Origin: Lachnospiraceae bacterium | Lineage (GTDB): Bacteria; Bacillota; Clostridia; Lachnospirales; Lachnospiraceae | NCBI GenBank assembly: GCA_003535955.1 | Contig: DPZM01000132.1 | Location: 1-10,650, forward strand | Direction of reading: 5' to 3' | Length of the DNA: 10,650 bases | In this document: positions 1-7,351 of the stretch, in pieces | How the letters are laid out: every line of letters starts with the position of its first letter | How positions within the stretch are numbered: position 1 is the first letter of the stretch | Translations under genes and position numbers: made by a program | The notes under the pieces: model-generated | What the model was told of the DNA's origin: nothing | Databases searched by the model: none | The model's input: only the letters and a program-made list of their open reading frames with translations

Positions 1-31
1 AATTTTGCTTCCAAACTTGAGATTACACCAA

Positions 32-65
32 ATATGGTATATCCTCAATACTTTTTATACCATAT
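32..65 (-). terminator. Weak inverted repeat just past the DUF2298 stop
   Basis: A 9-bp perfect inverted repeat (ATATGGTAT at 32-40 and ATACCATAT at 57-65) with a loop of about 16 bases starts one base beyond the stop codon of the DUF2298 gene. The position suits transcription termination or mRNA 3' end protection. The stem is AT-rich, the loop is long, and the bases that follow on the minus strand (TTTGG) are not a proper U-tract. It is at best a weak terminator, and the window ends too soon to see what lies beyond. Confidence 0.3.
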
Positions 66-2201
66 CTATTTGTCTACCTTGATGAGCATCCATCCTTCTT
101 CGGGATTCTCCCATACTTTTTCCCCAAGGTTCTCAAATCCCTCATATACCACATCATACCTCTCTATGACTTTTTCTCCGACATATATATAGTCAAGATC
201 ATATTTTTCCGCAATACCCCTGCAGTACTCCCTGTTTCCGTATTCGTAAAAATCCCTGACCTCATCATGTCTCATACTCACATCATCGGGATCGTTCCTC
301 CATACCCACTCATGCACATACCATCCCGAAACCGTTACCGCGCCTGTAAATACGGACAGCCTGTTTTCCGGGCTGTAACTGGCCCCGGCCTCCTCAATGA
401 TATGGATCTTCCTTCGTCCGTCACCGTTAAGGATCTTTAATGCCTCCCTCATGTCATCATAGGAAGGATCACCTTCAATAAAAGACGTTGCCGAAATACC
501 CTGCCATAAATCCGTCTTCCATACATCTCCGAACCAGGCCTTTACCGACATGGGCATATAAGCCGTAAGCATGACCGACAGGCAGGTAAGCAGCCCGGCG
601 CCGATCCGGCAGGCTCTTCTCCCCTCCTTCATAAGAAGGCCGGTTGCCGCTCCCGTTACGACCGACAGAAGTATAAATGCCTGAAAAGTCAGCTTAAACA
701 TTGTGTTATAGCGTTCATACTCATCTCCGTAAATATCCTTCACATAAACGACCTCCGGCAAAAGTATGAGTCCGAGCCCGCACAGGGTCATGGCTGTTAT
801 GGTCAGCAGCTGAAGTTCATTCCCTCCTGTATCATTGACCTTTTCATTTCTTCGTTTAAGTGTTCCGGCAAGTGCCAAAAGCATCACGAATGCACTGCTT
901 ATAAAAAAGGGGAACCAGATGATCATAAGCTTATTCATGGGTGAATGTCTGTCACATAAATGGATACCCGAAGCGGGACTTATATAGGAGCGGGTGAACG
1001 GGAGCATAAGCAGGGCTCCGGTAAGATATATGATGAGCCCCTTTAAAAGTACATATGCGATCGTCTTTAACCTGCAGCCGTATTTCTTAAGATCGGTGAA
1101 AAGGATCACAGCTCCGCATACGATAAAATATATGGGAAAATCCCAGAAATTCATGCCTTTAAAAAGTCCAAGAAGCAGTCCCATGAGTATGATATGCCGC
1201 GACAGGAATCTCCTTGCGTTCTCCCATTTTTCATCCCTTATAAGGATATAGTCCAGAAGTATGATAAGAAGTACCGTCACAAAGATCATGTTGCATACAT
1301 GGGCGTGAAGGTCTCCGAGTATAAGTGTATACGAAGGAAATTCATGTTTCGCCTTATCAAGTGTTTCCGGATCATAGCCTATAAAAAGCGTAGATGAGGG
1401 AAACCAGTAAGAATAATCAGGATCATGTAATATGTGCTTTCTGTATATCTGTTTAAAGATACCATAGACAATAAAGTGCCCGTTGCCCCCGCAGGAAGTT
1501 AAGAGCGCAGATACTATCCCTCCGAATACAGACATCCCCTTTTTCATTCCTTCAAATGAATTTAAAAAGGACTGTACCATACCGAACACTGTCAGGGTAA
1601 GACCTGCAAAGATCGTACAAAGCATATAATTGTAGCCATAGCCGGGGCCGACAAAGGATAGCCTGCACATAAAGACAGAAAGAGCCTGTCCTAAGTAATA
1701 ATAATTTACATGCTCATTGGCTGCCCAGATATCCTCAAAGGGGAGCTTCTGCTGGCGGTACATGGCATTCATGAATCCGAAATCCATATACTGTTCGGTC
1801 TGATAATCTATAAGGGGCTTATAGCCCTTAACAAATACAGCCAGAATAAAAAGTCCGGCAAAAAGGACAAATCCAAACAAAAACCGCTTTCTTTCAAGCC
1901 TTCTGTCCTTGTCCGTCTCCCCCGCTTCATCCACATAAAAGTACCCTTTCTTATACCTGTAGAGTAAAGAAAGGGCAATATACGAAAACAATCCGGACAG
2001 AACCGTAAAAGAGTTAAAAATAAGGCCTGTTGCAGAACACACAAACCATACCGGTGCAAAAACAAGGGCCATACCAAGCCCCATGTAGAATGTGAACGCT
2101 CCGTCGACAAACCTTAATCTTCTGAAATGAAAAACCGCCCTGGCTGTCACAGCAAGCGCAAAACAGGCGGCAAGCCAGCACAGCAAAGATATAAAACCCA
2201 T
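66..2201 (-). CDS. DUF2298 (YYY-motif) polytopic membrane protein, putative GT-C type glycosyltransferase
   Basis: A 711-residue protein with many hydrophobic segments between residues 1 and about 560, then a soluble C-terminal part. It matches the DUF2298/'Chlor_Arch_YYY' family known from Archaea, Chloroflexi and some Firmicutes. The diagnostic motif NYYYLGQ lies at 166-172, preceded by an acidic, aromatic loop (about 130-165). Other family-like signatures are LGDLHAH (295-301), ERYNTMFKL (near 496-504) and, in the soluble part, RLSVFTG followed by GW..HEWVWR (about 624-645). The family has been placed in the GT-C glycosyltransferase fold group, so a polyprenyl-phosphate sugar transferase is the best guess, but its reaction is not established. 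The start ATG lies three bases past the rseP stop, with GAGGAAG upstream, so it is probably co-transcribed with rseP. It is the last gene of the minus-strand cluster. Confidence 0.85.
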   Translation of the reverse strand: MGFISLLCWLAACFALAVTARAVFHFRRLRFVDGAFTFYMGLGMALVFAPVWFVCSATGLIFNSFTVLSGLFSYIALSLLYRYKKGYFYVDEAGETDKDRRLERKRFLFGFVLFAGLFILAVFVKGYKPLIDYQTEQYMDFGFMNAMYRQQKLPFEDIWAANEHVNYYYLGQALSVFMCRLSFVGPGYGYNYMLCTIFAGLTLTVFGMVQSFLNSFEGMKKGMSVFGGIVSALLTSCGGNGHFIVYGIFKQIYRKHILHDPDYSYWFPSSTLFIGYDPETLDKAKHEFPSYTLILGDLHAHVCNMIFVTVLLIILLDYILIRDEKWENARRFLSRHIILMGLLLGLFKGMNFWDFPIYFIVCGAVILFTDLKKYGCRLKTIAYVLLKGLIIYLTGALLMLPFTRSYISPASGIHLCDRHSPMNKLMIIWFPFFISSAFVMLLALAGTLKRRNEKVNDTGGNELQLLTITAMTLCGLGLILLPEVVYVKDIYGDEYERYNTMFKLTFQAFILLSVVTGAATGLLMKEGRRACRIGAGLLTCLSVMLTAYMPMSVKAWFGDVWKTDLWQGISATSFIEGDPSYDDMREALKILNGDGRRKIHIIEEAGASYSPENRLSVFTGAVTVSGWYVHEWVWRNDPDDVSMRHDEVRDFYEYGNREYCRGIAEKYDLDYIYVGEKVIERYDVVYEGFENLGEKVWENPEEGWMLIKVDK

Positions 2202-2204
2202 TCC

Positions 2205-3260
2205 CTACTTCCTCACCAGCTTGAGTATATCGTTATACATAACAAATACCATCAGGAGCATAAGAAAGGCGAAACCTATAAAATTAACAATTGCCTCCTT
2301 GTCACGGCCAAGAGGCTTGCGTCTTATCGCTTCAATGAAGAGAATTATAAGCTTCCCTCCATCCAGCCCGGGAAGCGGGAGAAGGTTCATTATACCAAGA
2401 GAAGCCGAGAATATAAGGGCAAGATTAAACATGTTAAGTACTACCGTGGGAAGGCCTTCCCGCCTTGCCTCATTATATATCTCACTCACCATCCCCGCCA
2501 TACCGACAGGACCGCTTAAAGCATCCGCTCCCAGTCTCCCGAGAATAAGTCCCTTAAGACCCTGTACGGTAGACCTTACATTCATTCTGACATAATACAG
2601 GGAATATTTAAGTATATTTCCCGAAGTCCATTTGTCTATGCTCCTGCCAAATACGATACCGAACATATACCTTCCGTATTTCTCATCGTATTCGGGCTTA
2701 ACCGTTGCAGTATATGTTTTGCCGTCCCTTATATAGGTAAGGTTAACCGGGCTGCCGTCACTCACTATATTATAGATGATAACCTCGGTAGACAGATCGA
2801 CCCTGTTATTGTTATACTTAACGATCCTGTCTCCTGCCCTTAAACCGGCTGCCTCTGCCGGTGAACCCGAACTGACCTCATCGAGTTCCGTGGTCATGAC
2901 CACCGTACGCCCTGACATGGAAATGATCAGGACACTGAATACAAATGCCAGGATAATATTAAAGAACGGACCTGCGAAGGTTGTCATTATCCTTGCCCAC
3001 ACACCGGACTTGTTAAACAACCTGTCAGGATCTTCACATTCGGGATCATCCTCAAACACACACGCTCCTCCGAAGGGAATGGGTTTAAGGCAATATCTCG
3101 TATCGTTCTTCACAAAGGAAAGAAGGGTCGGTCCAAAACCCACCCAGAACTCCTTAACATATATCCCGTTTGATTTGGCCACTATCAAGTGTCCGAATTC
3201 ATGTACAACCACAACTATACACAGAATGATCAGTGTATAGAGGATACTTACTATACTCAT
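2205..3260 (-). CDS. rseP: RIP metalloprotease RseP (site-2 protease, M50 family)
   Basis: A membrane-embedded zinc protease of 351 residues that cuts transmembrane segments of anti-sigma factors, signal-peptide remnants and other membrane substrates. The zinc site HEFGH is at 20-24 in the first membrane helix. GG at 64-65 lies in the membrane-reentrant region, and the conserved AGPFFN (96-101) follows. One PDZ domain spans about 125-190 (SPAEAAGLRAGD, 133-144). SGPVG is at 249-253, and the third metal ligand D300 lies in NLLPLPGLDGG (292-302). A GTG nine bases upstream (3269) would also open the frame. I chose ATG 3260 because AGGTGG sits five bases before it and because it forms a typical ATGA overlap with the dxr stop. 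This is the usual position of rseP in Clostridia; the substrate here is unknown. Confidence 0.95.
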   Translation of the reverse strand: MSIVSILYTLIILCIVVVVHEFGHLIVAKSNGIYVKEFWVGFGPTLLSFVKNDTRYCLKPIPFGGACVFEDDPECEDPDRLFNKSGVWARIMTTFAGPFFNIILAFVFSVLIISMSGRTVVMTTELDEVSSGSPAEAAGLRAGDRIVKYNNNRVDLSTEVIIYNIVSDGSPVNLTYIRDGKTYTATVKPEYDEKYGRYMFGIVFGRSIDKWTSGNILKYSLYYVRMNVRSTVQGLKGLILGRLGADALSGPVGMAGMVSEIYNEARREGLPTVVLNMFNLALIFSASLGIMNLLPLPGLDGGKLIILFIEAIRRKPLGRDKEAIVNFIGFAFLMLLMVFVMYNDILKLVRK

Positions 3261-4408
3261 ACTACCCACCTGCTGTTTATATAAGCGTAAACTTCTGCCT
3301 CCGCCTGAAGTATCGTATCAACATCAGGCATATAACTTACCTTATGTGCTTCCATGCTGCCCTCTATGATATCATATATGTCAAGGAACCCGATCTTTTT
3401 TTCAAGAAAGAGTGCAACTGCCCGCTCGTTGGCTGCGTTAAATACCGTAGGCATTGTCCCGCCTGTTTTTGCGGCATCAAGGGCCAGCTTAAGCCCGCTG
3501 AAGGTTTGGGCGTCAGGCTCCATAAAAGTCATTTGCGACAGCTTATAAAAGTCAACCCGTCTCCCGTCAAGAGGCCTTCTGTCGGGATAAAAAAGCGCAT
3601 ACTGGATAGGCAGCTTCATATCCGGCATGCCCAGCTGCGCGATCACGGCCCCGTCTTCGTATTGGACCATGGAGTGGATTATGCTCTGAGGATGGATTAT
3701 GACCTGGATCCTGTCAAGCGGAACATCGAAGAGCCACCTTGCCTCCATTACCTCAAGCCCCTTGTTTACTAAAGAAGCGGAATCAACCGTTATCTTCCTC
3801 CCCATCGACCAGTTGGGGTGTTTAAGCGCATCCTCGACCGTCATCGTTCTGAGTTCATCCCTCTTCTTATTCAGAAAGGGACCGCCCGAAGCAGTCAGGA
3901 GTATTTTCTCGATCCTCTTTCTGTTTTCCCCGTTCATGGACTGGAATATGGCACTGTGTTCACTGTCAACCGGCAGTATCTTCACTCCCGTCTTCTTAGC
4001 AAGAGGCATTATTATATGGCCAGCGCATACAAGGGTCTCCTTGTTGGCAAGCGCTATATCCTTACCTGCACTTATCGCTGCTATGGTAGGCCTTATACCG
4101 ATCATTCCCACCATGGACGTCACAACACAGTCAACACTATCAAGTGTTGCAGCCTCTATCAGTCCATCCATTCCGGCAGTTATCTCTACTTTAAGGTCCG
4201 ATATCCTGAGTTTTAGTTCAGATGCCCTGTCCTTGTCAAATACAGCAACCAGATCCGGCTTAAATTCCCTGATCTGTTTCTCCAGTACATCAATATTTGA
4301 ACCTGCGGCGAGAGCGCCTATCTTCAGCTCATCGCTGTGTGCCCTTACTATTTCGGTTGTCTGGGTGCCTATTGAACCGGTAGAACCCAGAATTGCTATC
4401 GTTTTCAT
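3257..4408 (-). CDS. dxr: 1-deoxy-D-xylulose 5-phosphate reductoisomerase
   Basis: Second enzyme of the MEP isoprenoid pathway: it rearranges and reduces DXP to 2-C-methyl-D-erythritol 4-phosphate using NADPH and a divalent metal, in the cytosol. The 383 residues are full length for the family. The nucleotide-binding loop GSTGSIG is at 8-14, ANKE at 121-124, and the metal ligands D148 and E150 lie in PVDSEH. The third ligand is E219 in ASLVNKGLE, preceded by MGRKITVDS (202-210). HPQS starts at 239. ATG 4408 has TGAGG seven bases upstream. The gene lies 26 bases after cdsA and overlaps rseP by an ATGA, so translation of the two is probably coupled. Its product supplies precursors for the UppS encoded two genes upstream. 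Confidence 0.98.
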   Translation of the reverse strand: MKTIAILGSTGSIGTQTTEIVRAHSDELKIGALAAGSNIDVLEKQIREFKPDLVAVFDKDRASELKLRISDLKVEITAGMDGLIEAATLDSVDCVVTSMVGMIGIRPTIAAISAGKDIALANKETLVCAGHIIMPLAKKTGVKILPVDSEHSAIFQSMNGENRKRIEKILLTASGGPFLNKKRDELRTMTVEDALKHPNWSMGRKITVDSASLVNKGLEVMEARWLFDVPLDRIQVIIHPQSIIHSMVQYEDGAVIAQLGMPDMKLPIQYALFYPDRRPLDGRRVDFYKLSQMTFMEPDAQTFSGLKLALDAAKTGGTMPTVFNAANERAVALFLEKKIGFLDIYDIIEGSMEAHKVSYMPDVDTILQAEAEVYAYINSRWVV

Positions 4409-4434
4409 AAAAATACCTCAATGATCTGATCTAT

Positions 4435-5268
4435 CTACAGTCCCATGAATATCGCCGCCAGAAAATATATCATCGGAGCCGTGAATATTACGGAATCAAA
4501 CCTGTCAAGGATTCCGCCGTGACCCGGGATTATGGTCCCGTAATCCTTAACGTCATAGTTACGCTTAAAGGCCGATGCGGCCAGGTCTCCTACCTGCGAA
4601 ACAACTGCCCCCACTGCCCCTATAACGATAAAGGGAAGAACACTGAACCCCCTTGGGAGCTCGTAAGCGCCCTTAAATATATATGCGAATATGGCGGCAA
4701 AAAGGATCGAACCGGCTATACCGCCTATCGCTCCCTCTATGGATTTCTTGGGGCTTAAGATAGGAGCCAGCTTATGTTTCCCAAACTTCATACCGACAAG
4801 ATAAGCACAGGTATCGCATATCCAGGATGAAATATAGATCAGCCAGACAGTATACAGGCCAAAGCGCATAGACCTGGTCAGAAATATAAATCCCAGCATT
4901 ACGGGAACATACATAAATCCGAAAAAAGCCTTGACTATAAGGTCACTCTCGTATTCCGGAAAAGAAAGAACATACACAGCAAGCATTGTGACGAAGACAA
5001 TGCACAGTATAAGAAACAGCTTGAGCAGCCCGTTGTTTTCTATCAGCATTGCGGCCAGGAAGTATACTGCCGTACCGGCATAGCCTATCCTCTCAAGAAG
5101 GCTTCTGCCGTCTCCTTCCTTATAAACGCCTGTTGTTCTGTAGAATTCAAAAAGTCCCTGTTCCGAGATCAGCAGCAGGATGAGCCCCATAAAGGGTCCT
5201 CCCGTATAGTTCATCAACGCGATCAGGATAACAAGGACCGCTGCACTTATGACTCTGGTCTTAAACAT
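4435..5268 (-). CDS. cdsA: Phosphatidate cytidylyltransferase (CDP-diglyceride synthase)
   Basis: An integral membrane enzyme that converts phosphatidic acid and CTP to CDP-diacylglycerol, the branch point for phosphatidylglycerol, cardiolipin and related lipids. The protein has 277 residues and about eight hydrophobic segments. The family signature is complete at 232-258: SAFKRNYDVKD, then a GHGGILDRFD segment that carries the acidic metal-binding residues. SPKKSIEGAIGG (172-183) is the other conserved stretch. The ribosome binding site AAGGAG overlaps the uppS stop codon, with eight bases to ATG 5268, so translation is probably coupled to uppS. The uppS-cdsA pairing is standard across Firmicutes. 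Nothing is odd in length or motif. Confidence 0.97.
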   Translation of the reverse strand: MFKTRVISAAVLVILIALMNYTGGPFMGLILLLISEQGLFEFYRTTGVYKEGDGRSLLERIGYAGTAVYFLAAMLIENNGLLKLFLILCIVFVTMLAVYVLSFPEYESDLIVKAFFGFMYVPVMLGFIFLTRSMRFGLYTVWLIYISSWICDTCAYLVGMKFGKHKLAPILSPKKSIEGAIGGIAGSILFAAIFAYIFKGAYELPRGFSVLPFIVIGAVGAVVSQVGDLAASAFKRNYDVKDYGTIIPGHGGILDRFDSVIFTAPMIYFLAAIFMGL

Positions 5269-5273
5269 AAACC

Positions 5274-5987
5274 CTACTCCTTAACACCGCCGTATCTTCT
5301 GTCACGTTTGTTGTAAGCTTCTATAGCCTTCTCAAGTTCATCTGCCGAAAAATCAGGCCAATGGACATCCGTAAAATAAAACTCCGAATAGGCCAGCTGC
5401 CACAAAAGAAAATTGGAAAGGCGCTGTTCCCCGCTTGTTCTTATAAGAAGGTCCGGAGCGGGGATCCCGCTTGTATCAAGGTATGATTCAAAGATATCCT
5501 TGGTTACCGGTCCCTCAAGCCTGTTTTCCTTAACATCCTCTATGATGCGGTTCACCGCCCGAAGCATCTCGTCCTGACTGCCGTAGTTGAGCGCAACCTG
5601 AAAATGAAGACCGCTGCAGTCACATGTTGCATCCTCAAGCTTTTTGATTATCTCCTGAATATCCGGTGCCAGCCTGCTCTTGTCTCCTATGACCCGAACA
5701 CACATATTGTTCTTCTCAGCCCTTTTGATACAGGTTTTAAGGTATGATCTCAGCAAGCCCATAAGGGCTTCCACTTCATCATCCGGCCTCGCCCAGTTCT
5801 CGGTGGAAAAGGCGTATACGGTAAGGTATTCTATACCCCTGTTGTATGCGGTCTCACACATATCCTCAACTGTTTTAGCGCCCTGAACATGTCCGTAATT
5901 GCGCGGCATTCCCTTTGCCTTAGCCCAGCGTCCGTTACCGTCAAGTATTATCGCCACATGTTTTGGAACCTTTAGTTCCTTATCCAT
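5274..5987 (-). CDS. uppS: Isoprenyl transferase (undecaprenyl diphosphate synthase)
   Basis: A cis-prenyltransferase that adds isopentenyl diphosphate units to farnesyl diphosphate, giving the C55 carrier for peptidoglycan and wall polysaccharide synthesis. It acts at the cytoplasmic face. The 237 residues are normal length. AIILDGNGRWA (12-22) holds the catalytic D16. FSTENW is at 60-65, RTSGEQRLSNF at 183-193, and SEFYFTDVHWPDF at 201-213, with E202 the likely magnesium ligand. A TTG directly before the ATG extends the frame by one codon. I chose ATG 5987 because GGAGG (5996-6000) is eight bases away. The 81-base gap after frr holds a strong hairpin described separately. Confidence 0.97.
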   Translation of the reverse strand: MDKELKVPKHVAIILDGNGRWAKAKGMPRNYGHVQGAKTVEDMCETAYNRGIEYLTVYAFSTENWARPDDEVEALMGLLRSYLKTCIKRAEKNNMCVRVIGDKSRLAPDIQEIIKKLEDATCDCSGLHFQVALNYGSQDEMLRAVNRIIEDVKENRLEGPVTKDIFESYLDTSGIPAPDLLIRTSGEQRLSNFLLWQLAYSEFYFTDVHWPDFSADELEKAIEAYNKRDRRYGGVKE

Positions 5988-5995
5988 CAATAAGT

Positions 5996-6000
5996 CCTCC
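5996..6000 (-). promoter_or_regulatory. Ribosome binding site of uppS
   Basis: GGAGG on the minus strand, followed by an A, eight bases before ATG 5987 and five bases before an in-frame TTG at 5990. The spacing favours the ATG as the uppS start. The site lies 13 bases after the T-run that follows the frr-uppS hairpin, so a hairpin or pause there could affect ribosome loading. Confidence 0.7.
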
Positions 6001-6012
6001 GATATTCTCTAT

Positions 6013-6048
6013 CTATAAAAGGGCAGGACGTATGATCGTCTTGCCCTT
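6013..6048 (-). terminator. Strong hairpin with short T-run between frr and uppS (attenuator or processing site)
   Basis: The inverted repeat 6019-6030 / 6037-6048 forms a 12-bp stem with a single internal mismatch (A-C in minus-strand RNA: AAGGGCAAGACG against CGTCCTGCCCTT) and a six-base loop. On the minus strand it runs into TTTTATAG, giving four consecutive Ts including the last two of the stem. On the plus strand no T-run follows, so the orientation fits leftward transcription. The distance to the uppS ribosome binding site is too short for a complete new promoter. It is therefore better read as a partial terminator, attenuator or RNA processing/stability element that sets the frr to uppS expression ratio. 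Confidence 0.6.
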
Positions 6049-6068
6049 GTATCCGTCTTTAGATTCCC

Positions 6069-6623
6069 TTAAACAGTCAGGATATCCTTGGATTTCTCTT
6101 CCACCATCTGATCCACCTGTTTAATGTACTTGTCCGTCAGCTTCTGAAGTTCTTCCTCAAGCTGCTTGATCTCATCCTCGGATACATCGTCCGACTTGCC
6201 AAGCTTCTTGAAGGCATCATTGCCGTCCCGCCTTATGTTCCTTATCGCTACCTTATCGGCTTCACCCTTTTTCTTTACTTCCTTAACGAGATCCTTCCTT
6301 CGTTCCTCGGTAAGTTCGGGAAAAACAAGCCTTATCACATTTCCGTCATTGGTAGGGTTTATACCCAGATCCGATGTCTGTATGGCCTTTTCGATCTCCC
6401 TTAGCATTGACTTGTCCCAGGGCTGTATCTGTATGATCCTGGCCTCGGGAATAGCAACATTACCTACCTGCTGGATCGGTGTGGGGGTTCCGTAATAATC
6501 AACCTTAATCTTATCCAGCACGTGCGGATTGGCCCTTCCTGCCCTTATCGTATTCAGATCCGATGTAAGATGCTCTATCGTTTTTATCATCTTCGACTCA
6601 TATTCTTTTATTCTCTCGTTCAT
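6069..6623 (-). CDS. frr: Ribosome recycling factor
   Basis: With EF-G it splits the post-termination ribosome so that the subunits can be reused. The 184 residues are full length. The domain II hinge region carries YYGTPTP (43-49) and PWD (68-70). RAGRANP (27-33) and GINPTNDGNVIRL (87-99) are family signatures, and the basic helix IRNIRRDG (127-134) holds the conserved arginines that contact the ribosome. The remaining residues form the long charged helices of the three-helix bundle. ATG 6623 has GAAGGGG seven bases upstream. It follows pyrH by 27 bases, the near-universal pyrH-frr arrangement. Confidence 0.98.
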   Translation of the reverse strand: MNERIKEYESKMIKTIEHLTSDLNTIRAGRANPHVLDKIKVDYYGTPTPIQQVGNVAIPEARIIQIQPWDKSMLREIEKAIQTSDLGINPTNDGNVIRLVFPELTEERRKDLVKEVKKKGEADKVAIRNIRRDGNDAFKKLGKSDDVSEDEIKQLEEELQKLTDKYIKQVDQMVEEKSKDILTV

Positions 6624-6650
6624 TGTAACGCCCCTTCTCTCCTGTAAGAT

Positions 6651-7346
6651 CTAAACGGTAACCTTGGTACCGTTAAACTGTCCGTATATTGTATTTACTA
6701 TGCTGTTCTCCTCGTTAAGTGAAAAGACATACATCGGCATCCTGTTCTCCATTGCCAGTATCGACGCCGTTAAATCAACTACCTTCAGCTGTTTTTCAAT
6801 AACCTCCTCTATGGTTATGGTGTCATACCTGACTGCGGCAGGATTCTCCTTGGGATCGGAATCATAGACACCGTCTATCGCCTTGGCAAGCAGTATCCCG
6901 TCAGCCTCCACTTCAACCGCGCGAAGAACCACTCCCGTATCGGTTGAGAAATAAGGATGTCCTGTTCCGCCGGCGAAAAATACCACCATTCCCTTTTCAA
7001 AATACTTATTGGCCCTGTCCTTGGAGAAGAGCTTGGTAAAGGATCCGCATTCAAACGGTGTCAGAATGCTTGTCATCATACCGGCAGACCTGAATATTTC
7101 CGAAACATATATACAGTTCATTATCGTGGCCAGCATTCCTATCTGATCGGCCTTGGTCCTGTCTATATTCTCGCTCGTGCGTCCGCGCCAGAAATTACCT
7201 CCGCCGATGACCACTCCGACCTGTGTGCCCTTATCCGTGAGTTCTTTGACCTGTCTGGCAACCATCAGAATGGTATCGTCATCGAATCCCGATTTCTTGT
7301 CACCGGCCAATGCCTCGCCACTCAGCTTAAGGAGTATTCTCTTCAT
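6651..7346 (-). CDS. pyrH: UMP kinase
   Basis: A bacterial hexameric UMP kinase of the amino acid kinase fold; it phosphorylates UMP to UDP for pyrimidine nucleotide supply. From ATG 7346 it has 231 residues. The N-terminal ATP-binding strand KRILLKLSGEAL is at 2-13, GGGNFWRG at 48-55, GGTGHPYFSTDT at 126-137, and GVYDSDP at 159-165. Another ATG three codons upstream (7355) would overlap the bactofilin stop. I prefer 7346 because GAGGA lies nine bases before it but directly abuts ATG 7355, and because the family typically begins close to this lysine. In most Firmicutes pyrH follows rpsB-tsf; here a bactofilin gene is immediately upstream. Confidence 0.97.
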   Translation of the reverse strand: MKRILLKLSGEALAGDKKSGFDDDTILMVARQVKELTDKGTQVGVVIGGGNFWRGRTSENIDRTKADQIGMLATIMNCIYVSEIFRSAGMMTSILTPFECGSFTKLFSKDRANKYFEKGMVVFFAGGTGHPYFSTDTGVVLRAVEVEADGILLAKAIDGVYDSDPKENPAAVRYDTITIEEVIEKQLKVVDLTASILAMENRMPMYVFSLNEENSIVNTIYGQFNGTKVTV

Positions 7347-7351
7347 ATATA

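Noticed and set aside
2127..2519. Open frame on the plus strand over the DUF2298/rseP junction
   Set aside because: Covers the 3' end of rseP and the 5' end of the DUF2298 gene, both well supported; the peptide is basic with no recognisable domain.
3699..4424. 241-codon open frame on the plus strand
   Set aside because: It lies antisense to dxr, which has every catalytic motif of its family. The translation is a Ser/Ile/Leu-rich shadow without a family signature.
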